DNA of 60,227 bases, taken from the NCBI GenBank assembly GCA_903876875.1, contig CAIRBT010000081.1, positions 1-60,227 of the forward strand. Reading direction: 5' to 3'. This document shows positions 56,222 through 60,227 of this stretch, in pieces (within the stretch, counting starts at the first letter, position 1; each line of letters starts with the position of its first letter). Both the position numbers and the translations under genes were made by a program. The notes under the pieces are model-generated. The model was given only the letters and a program-made list of their open reading frames with translations, had not been told where the DNA came from and made no database searches. This DNA is from an uncultured Geobacteraceae bacterium. GTDB taxonomy: Bacteria > Desulfobacterota > Desulfuromonadia > Geobacterales > Pseudopelobacteraceae.

Positions 56222-56245
56222 GGTGGCGCGCTGCCATCATCCCCT

Positions 56246-56271
56246 GTTGGGCACGCTTTGCTTTGCCCAAC
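56246..56271. repeat. Hairpin repeat of the 'GTTGGGCA...TGCCCAAC' type
   Basis: GTTGGGCA (56246-56253) and TGCCCAAC (56264-56271) form an 8-bp stem around a 10-base loop, followed by CTACGG. Similar 'gtaggttgggca...gcccaac' repeats are scattered in intergenic DNA of many Proteobacteria (from memory). Confidence 0.5.
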
Positions 56272-56309
56272 CTACGGACCCAACCCACAATGCGGGATAT
56301 AAAACAGAC

Positions 56310-56339
56310 AAAAAAACACCCCCCTTTATAAAAGGGGGG
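56310..56339 (-). terminator. Terminator of typA formed by a C6/G6 hairpin repeat
   Basis: CCCCCCTTT (56319-56327) pairs with AAAGGGGGG (56331-56339). On the minus strand it is followed by TG and seven T, a good rho-independent terminator 13 bases after the typA stop. The sequence, with the following CTGGGGGAATTT, resembles a widespread intergenic repeat. Confidence 0.8.
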
Positions 56340-56352
56340 CTGGGGGAATTTC

Positions 56353-58158
56353 TTAACCTTTGTTGGCCCGCTTGCGGCGGGTCGGATCCAGCTCCTTCTT
56401 GCGGAGGCGGATCGAAAGGGGGGTCACTTCGACCAGCTCATCATCTTCGATGAACTCAAGGGCCTGCTCAAGGGTCATGACCTTTGGCGGTGTCAGCTTG
56501 ATGGCGTCATCGGTCCCGGAGGCGCGGACGTTGGTGAGCTTTTTCCCTTTGCAGGGATTGACATCCAGATCGTTGTCTTTGTTGTTCTGACCGATAATCA
56601 TACCGCCGTACACTTCAACACCGGCACCGATGAACAGGGTGCCACGGGGCTGCAGGGCGTCCAGGGAGTAGGCGGTGGTTTCACCATGATCCATAGCCAT
56701 GAGGGCACCGTTTTTACGGCCCGGAATTTCACCCTTGTAGGGGGCATATTCATGGAAGGTATGGGTCATGACCGCCGTACCACGGGTATCGGTCAGCACT
56801 TCTCCCCGCAGACCGATCAGGCCACGTGCCGGAATAATGAACTCAAGACGGACCATTTCACCCATGGGGGCCATGGCGACCATTTCACCCTTACGGGGGC
56901 CCATTTTCTCGATGATAGCACCCTGAAATTCTGTGGCAACATCCACCACCAGATACTCCATCGGCTCCATCTTTACGCCATCCTTGATACGGACGATAAC
57001 TTCCGGTTTGGAGACGGCAAGCTCGAAACCTTCGCGACGCATGTTTTCAATGAGAATAGACAAATGCAGTTCACCGCGACCGGACACCATAAAGGTATCG
57101 GCACTGTCCGTGTCATCAACGCGGAGGGAGACGTTGGTACGCAGCTCCTTGGTCAGACGCTCACGGATATTACGGGAGGTAACCCATTTCCCCTCACGAC
57201 CGGCAAAGGGGGAGGTATTGACGATGAAGTTCATGGAGAGGGTCGGCTCATCAATTGAGACGTAAGGAACCGCGACCGGGCTCTCGGCCGACGCCAGCGT
57301 CTCACCGATGCTGACATTTTCAAAGCCGGCCACCGTGATGATATCGCCGGTTCCCGCCTCTTCGATGTCCACCTGTTTCAGCCCTTCGTAGCCGAGCAGC
57401 TTGGTAATGCGCCCCTTGGTGATGGTGCCATCCTGCTTGATCATGGCAACGGTTTCACCGGCCCGCACCTTACCGTGGAAGATACGCCCGGTGGCCATAC
57501 GGCCGATATAATCGTTATAATCGATGTTGGCGATCAGCATCTGGAAGGGTGCATTGGCATCCCCTTTTGGTGGCCGCACATTGGCCTCCACCACCGCAAA
57601 GAGCGGTTCCATGCTGTTGGACTCGACAGAGATATCCAGTTTGGCATAGCCCATTTTCGCACTAGTATAGACCACCGGAAAATCAAGCTGGTCATCGGAG
57701 GCGTTCAGTTCGCAGAACAGGTCGAAGACCATGTTGAGTACTTCATCGGGGCGCGAACCGGGACGGTCGATCTTGTTGATGACAACGATCGGCTTCAGAT
57801 TCAGGTCAAGGGATTTTTTCAATACGAAGCGGGTCTGGGGCATGGGGCCGTCAAGGGCGTCCACCAGCAACAGCACCGAGTCAACCATTTTGAGTACCCG
57901 CTCAACTTCGCCGCCAAAGTCGGCGTGGCCCGGGGTATCGACAATATTTATCTTGTACTGACCATGGTGGATCGAGAGGTTCTTGGCAAGAATGGTAATT
58001 CCCCGCTCCTTCTCAAGATCGTTGGAGTCCATGACCCGTTCGGTAATGGCTTCATTGGCACGGTACACACCGGCGTGTTTCAACATGGCATCTACCAGGG
58101 TGGTTTTGCCATGGTCAACGTGGGCAATGATGGCGATATTTCTAATTCGTTCCTGCAT
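56353..58158 (-). CDS. typA: Ribosome-associated translational GTPase TypA/BipA
   Basis: This 601-aa EF-G-like GTPase has a G domain with [30 protein letters not shown] and [10 protein letters not shown], then domains II, III and V and the TypA-specific C-terminal domain ending with basic residues ([16 protein letters not shown]). It assists 50S assembly and growth under stress or cold. GAGGAG precedes the ATG. It has its own terminator and is separated from the upstream gene by another. Confidence 0.97.
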   Translation of the reverse strand: MQERIRNIAIIAHVDHGKTTLVDAMLKHAGVYRANEAITERVMDSNDLEKERGITILAKNLSIHHGQYKINIVDTPGHADFGGEVERVLKMVDSVLLLVDALDGPMPQTRFVLKKSLDLNLKPIVVINKIDRPGSRPDEVLNMVFDLFCELNASDDQLDFPVVYTSAKMGYAKLDISVESNSMEPLFAVVEANVRPPKGDANAPFQMLIANIDYNDYIGRMATGRIFHGKVRAGETVAMIKQDGTITKGRITKLLGYEGLKQVDIEEAGTGDIITVAGFENVSIGETLASAESPVAVPYVSIDEPTLSMNFIVNTSPFAGREGKWVTSRNIRERLTKELRTNVSLRVDDTDSADTFMVSGRGELHLSILIENMRREGFELAVSKPEVIVRIKDGVKMEPMEYLVVDVATEFQGAIIEKMGPRKGEMVAMAPMGEMVRLEFIIPARGLIGLRGEVLTDTRGTAVMTHTFHEYAPYKGEIPGRKNGALMAMDHGETTAYSLDALQPRGTLFIGAGVEVYGGMIIGQNNKDNDLDVNPCKGKKLTNVRASGTDDAIKLTPPKVMTLEQALEFIEDDELVEVTPLSIRLRKKELDPTRRKRANKG

Positions 58159-58177
58159 CGGTCAAACTCCTCAATTC

Positions 58178-58211
58178 AACAAAATAAAACGACGGGCATC
58201 ACTGCCCGTCG
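58178..58211 (-). terminator. Terminator after the CoA-binding protein gene
   Basis: CGACGGGCA (58190-58198) pairs with TGCCCGTCG (58203-58211) around TCAC. On the minus strand it is followed by TTTTATTTTG. It separates proA-CoA-binding from typA. Confidence 0.85.
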
Positions 58212-58307
58212 AAGCTACTCACTATGTCAGATTATTTGTTTTCTGACAAGCATTTACTGCACATCAGGAAAAATAATTCATTTTTTCGGTACGATAGCAC
58301 CGGAGAA

Positions 58308-58712
58308 TCAATGATCGTGGTACCCAAGCACCACCAGCAGACAGCTGCCGTCGGCGATGACATTGACCCCATGACTCTGGCAGAAAGCCACCGCGTCGGG
58401 GTGCTCTGCCCCCGGCTGCATCCAGATATTCTTTATCCCCCGGTCCACCGCCTGGGGTATCAGCTGCAGGGTAATGGCCGGTGGTGTGATCACCGACAGA
58501 CTCTCCACATCGGAGGGGAGCTCCGAAATTGAGGCGACTGTTGCAACCCCTTCGATTTCCGGCTCGCTGCCATGGATCGGCACTACTTTTTTACCATTTT
58601 GCTGATAGCAACACAGCACCTTGTTGCCATATTTGCTCCGATTGACGGATGCTCCGGCAACGCCAAAGGCGGGGGCTGCGAGAAACTGTTCGATCTGCTC
58701 CTGAATTGTCAT
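58308..58712 (-). CDS. CoA-binding domain protein (CoA_binding_2)
   Basis: This 134-aa Rossmann-fold protein resembles the CoA-binding domain of succinyl-CoA synthetase alpha. Motifs include FGVAGASVNRSKYGNKV and a central VIPIHG-like strand, here VVPIHGSEPEIEGV. IKNIWMQPGAEH follows, and the chain ends near CLLVVLGYHDH. The role of these stand-alone proteins is mostly unknown. AAGGAG precedes the ATG, 21 bases after proA. Confidence 0.87.
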   Translation of the reverse strand: MTIQEQIEQFLAAPAFGVAGASVNRSKYGNKVLCCYQQNGKKVVPIHGSEPEIEGVATVASISELPSDVESLSVITPPAITLQLIPQAVDRGIKNIWMQPGAEHPDAVAFCQSHGVNVIADGSCLLVVLGYHDH

Positions 58713-58733
58713 ACCTGCTCCTTATGGCGTGGG

Positions 58734-59993
58734 TTATTCCCGCACCTGACCATCGCCATACACAATGAATTTGGTTGTCGTCAAATCCTCTAGTCCCATG
58801 GGACCAAAGGAGTGGAGCTTGGTGGTGGAAATGCCGATCTCGGCCCCGAGTCCCAACTGCCCCCCATCGGCAAAGCGGGTGGACGCATTGACCATAACAC
58901 AGGACGAGTTAACTTCACGGATAAATCGCTGGGCACGCCCGTAATCGCTGGTAATGATGGACTCCGTATGGAGCGAGCAGTAGCGGTTGATATGGTCGAT
59001 GGCAGCATCAATGTCGTCCACCACCCGGCAGGCCAGAATCAGCTCCAGATATTCGGCATACCAGTCGGCCTCGGTGGCTTCGCTTGCGGCCGGGGCAAGA
59101 CGACAGAACTCTGCATCCCCCCGCAGTTCGACCCCCAACCGGGAGAGGGTTGCCGCAATCCTCGGAATAAATTCCGCTGCCACCTCACGGTGTATCAACA
59201 GGGTTTCCAGGGCGTTACAGACGCCGGGACGCTGGGTTTTGCTATTGACGATGATCTGCTCTGCCTTGTCAAAATCTGCTGAGGCATCGACAAAAATATG
59301 ACAGACCCCCTTGTAATGCTTGATCACCGGAATGCGGGAATTTTCCACCACAAAGCGAATCAGGCTCTCACCACCACGGGGGATAATCAGGTCAATGGAT
59401 TCCTCCTGCTTGAGCATGGCCAGCACCCCCTCCCGTTCAGTAAAGGGGATCAGCGACAGTGCCGCCTCGGGAATACCCATCTCTTTCAGCACCCCCTGCA
59501 ACACCCGTGCAATGACCAGATTTGAGTGAATCGCCTCCGAGCCCCCCCGGAGCACCACCGCATTGCCCGCTTTCAGACAGAGGGCGGCGGCATCGGCGGT
59601 CACGTTGGGACGGGACTCATAGATAATACCGATGGTACCGAGTGGTATGCGCATCTTGCCGACCATCAACTCATTGGGGCGTTTCCACATGCGGGTCACT
59701 TCACCAACCGGGTCCGGCAGGGCGGCAACCTCACGCAGTGCATCGGCAATCCCGCTGATACGTTTTTCATCCAGCATCAGGCGATCAAGCATCGCGGCAG
59801 AAAGCCCTTTCTGCCGTCCGACTTCAAGGTCCCGGCCGTTTTCAGCAATGATTTCCGCCGACGACTGTTCAAGGGAGGCGGCCATGGCCCGCAGCATACT
59901 GTTTTTAACCGATGTGGCAAGGCGTGCCATGGCAAGCGAAGCCAGTCGGGCCCCCTTCGCTATGGATACAACCTGTTCTGAAATATTCTCCAT
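58734..59993 (-). CDS. proA: Glutamate-5-semialdehyde dehydrogenase (gamma-glutamyl phosphate reductase)
   Basis: ProA makes glutamate semialdehyde for proline synthesis. The 419-aa protein has GTIGIIYESRPNVTADAAALC, KAGNAVVLRGGSEAIHSN, the catalytic Cys in QRPGVCNALETLL, and the C-terminal LGLGAEIGISTTKLH. GGAGAT precedes the ATG. No proB is adjacent; it continues into the CoA-binding gene. Confidence 0.97.
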   Translation of the reverse strand: MENISEQVVSIAKGARLASLAMARLATSVKNSMLRAMAASLEQSSAEIIAENGRDLEVGRQKGLSAAMLDRLMLDEKRISGIADALREVAALPDPVGEVTRMWKRPNELMVGKMRIPLGTIGIIYESRPNVTADAAALCLKAGNAVVLRGGSEAIHSNLVIARVLQGVLKEMGIPEAALSLIPFTEREGVLAMLKQEESIDLIIPRGGESLIRFVVENSRIPVIKHYKGVCHIFVDASADFDKAEQIIVNSKTQRPGVCNALETLLIHREVAAEFIPRIAATLSRLGVELRGDAEFCRLAPAASEATEADWYAEYLELILACRVVDDIDAAIDHINRYCSLHTESIITSDYGRAQRFIREVNSSCVMVNASTRFADGGQLGLGAEIGISTTKLHSFGPMGLEDLTTTKFIVYGDGQVRE

Positions 59994-60061
59994 ATGATCT
60001 CCAATAAAAAAGTACTCATGACCGATTAGAAAATTACACGAGTGATCAAACCCTGCCGTCG

Positions 60062-60227
60062 AGGAGCCTGTCGGACGTAGGAGGTTGCCTCTAGGAGCCT
60101 GTCGGACTTAGGAGAAATCTACTGCAAATCCGTCTGAACGGATCATATTTCACCGCTTTTTCGGTCAATAGAACGACTATTGACCTTCAAAATCGTCGAA
60201 ATCTGCTCTCGCCCAGCCGAATTTTCG
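60062..60227. mobile_element. Insertion-sequence-like end, duplicated, running off the window
   Basis: AGGAGCCTGTCGGAC begins two 22-base copies (60062-60083 and 60093-60114) that differ at one base. After the second copy come two hairpins, ATCCGT-CTGA-ACGGAT (60128-60143) and GGTCAATAG-AACGA-CTATTGACC (60163-60185), as often seen in transposon subterminal regions. No open frame for a transposase is visible before the window ends. The family cannot be assigned. Confidence 0.45.

Noticed and set aside
1-60227. tRNA, rRNA or CRISPR
   Set aside because: No cloverleaf-like T-arm with CCA context, no rRNA-like stretch, and no regularly spaced direct repeats were seen on reading.

Overview
The window looks like chromosome of an anaerobic, metal- or electron-respiring bacterium of the Geobacter / Pelobacter / Trichlorobacter group (Desulfuromonadia). 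This rests on gene content, not on a database search. The indicators are c7-type triheme and dodecaheme 'nanowire' cytochromes, a tetraheme cytochrome / ferredoxin / NrfD quinol-redox operon, a heptaheme cytochrome, a chemoreceptor with a periplasmic CXXCH heme motif, hybrid-cluster protein, futalosine-pathway menaquinone synthesis (MqnD), rubredoxin and DUF362 ferredoxins. No rRNA, tRNA, CRISPR array or intact prophage was seen.

Layout. 0.1-3.3 kb: a cytosolic MgtE_N/CBS protein and a divergent NRAMP-like transporter, followed at once by an AT-rich plasmid-type HTH gene and a long hairpin. 3.4-14.3 kb: glmS (-), PBP1A (+), L,D-transpeptidase (-), and hcp (-) divergent from a DUF362-dtd-mqnD-phosphoesterase operon (+) across a CRP/FNR-type palindrome. 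14.3-15.4 kb: an AT-rich gap holding a 247-bp element with terminal inverted repeats. 15.4-18.6 kb: a 1,076-aa secreted protein ending in a phage tail-collar domain. 18.7-24.2 kb: histidine kinase and dksA (-), nitronate monooxygenase, rplU-rpmA and a DUF362 ferredoxin (+), then a second DksA/TraR protein (-). 24.4-28.4 kb: tolQ-tolR-tolA-tolB-pal (-). 28.5-31.8 kb: coaBC, a metallo-hydrolase, rubredoxin and a class V aminotransferase. 32-38.7 kb: the electron-transfer region. 38.7-43.9 kb: SNase, a U32 protein, asd and leuB (-). 44.1-51.3 kb: a degenerate-receiver membrane protein, OvoA and MetH. 51.4-60 kb: heptaheme cytochrome, CBS-type pyrophosphatase, RsgA, SrkA, TypA, a CoA-binding protein and ProA. 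The last 165 bases carry duplicated insertion-sequence-like end motifs that run off the window.

How the genes work together. The 32-38.7 kb block links the menaquinol pool (NrfD/Fe-S/tetraheme module) to periplasmic heme wires, beside a chemoreceptor that may sense redox state through a c-type heme. Cell-envelope functions (GlmS, PBP1A, L,D-transpeptidase, Tol-Pal) and housekeeping genes fill the rest. Several starts were moved inward from the longest open frame because a Shine-Dalgarno sequence or the known family N-terminus supports an internal codon.

The signals most worth a second look are the NRAMP-like transporter paired with a free MgtE gating module, the triheme cytochrome that lacks one distal heme ligand, the heme-bearing chemoreceptor with a second sensor domain at its C-terminus, the receiver-like protein that has lost its phospho-acceptor, and an O2-dependent-type ovothiol synthase in an anaerobe-like genome.
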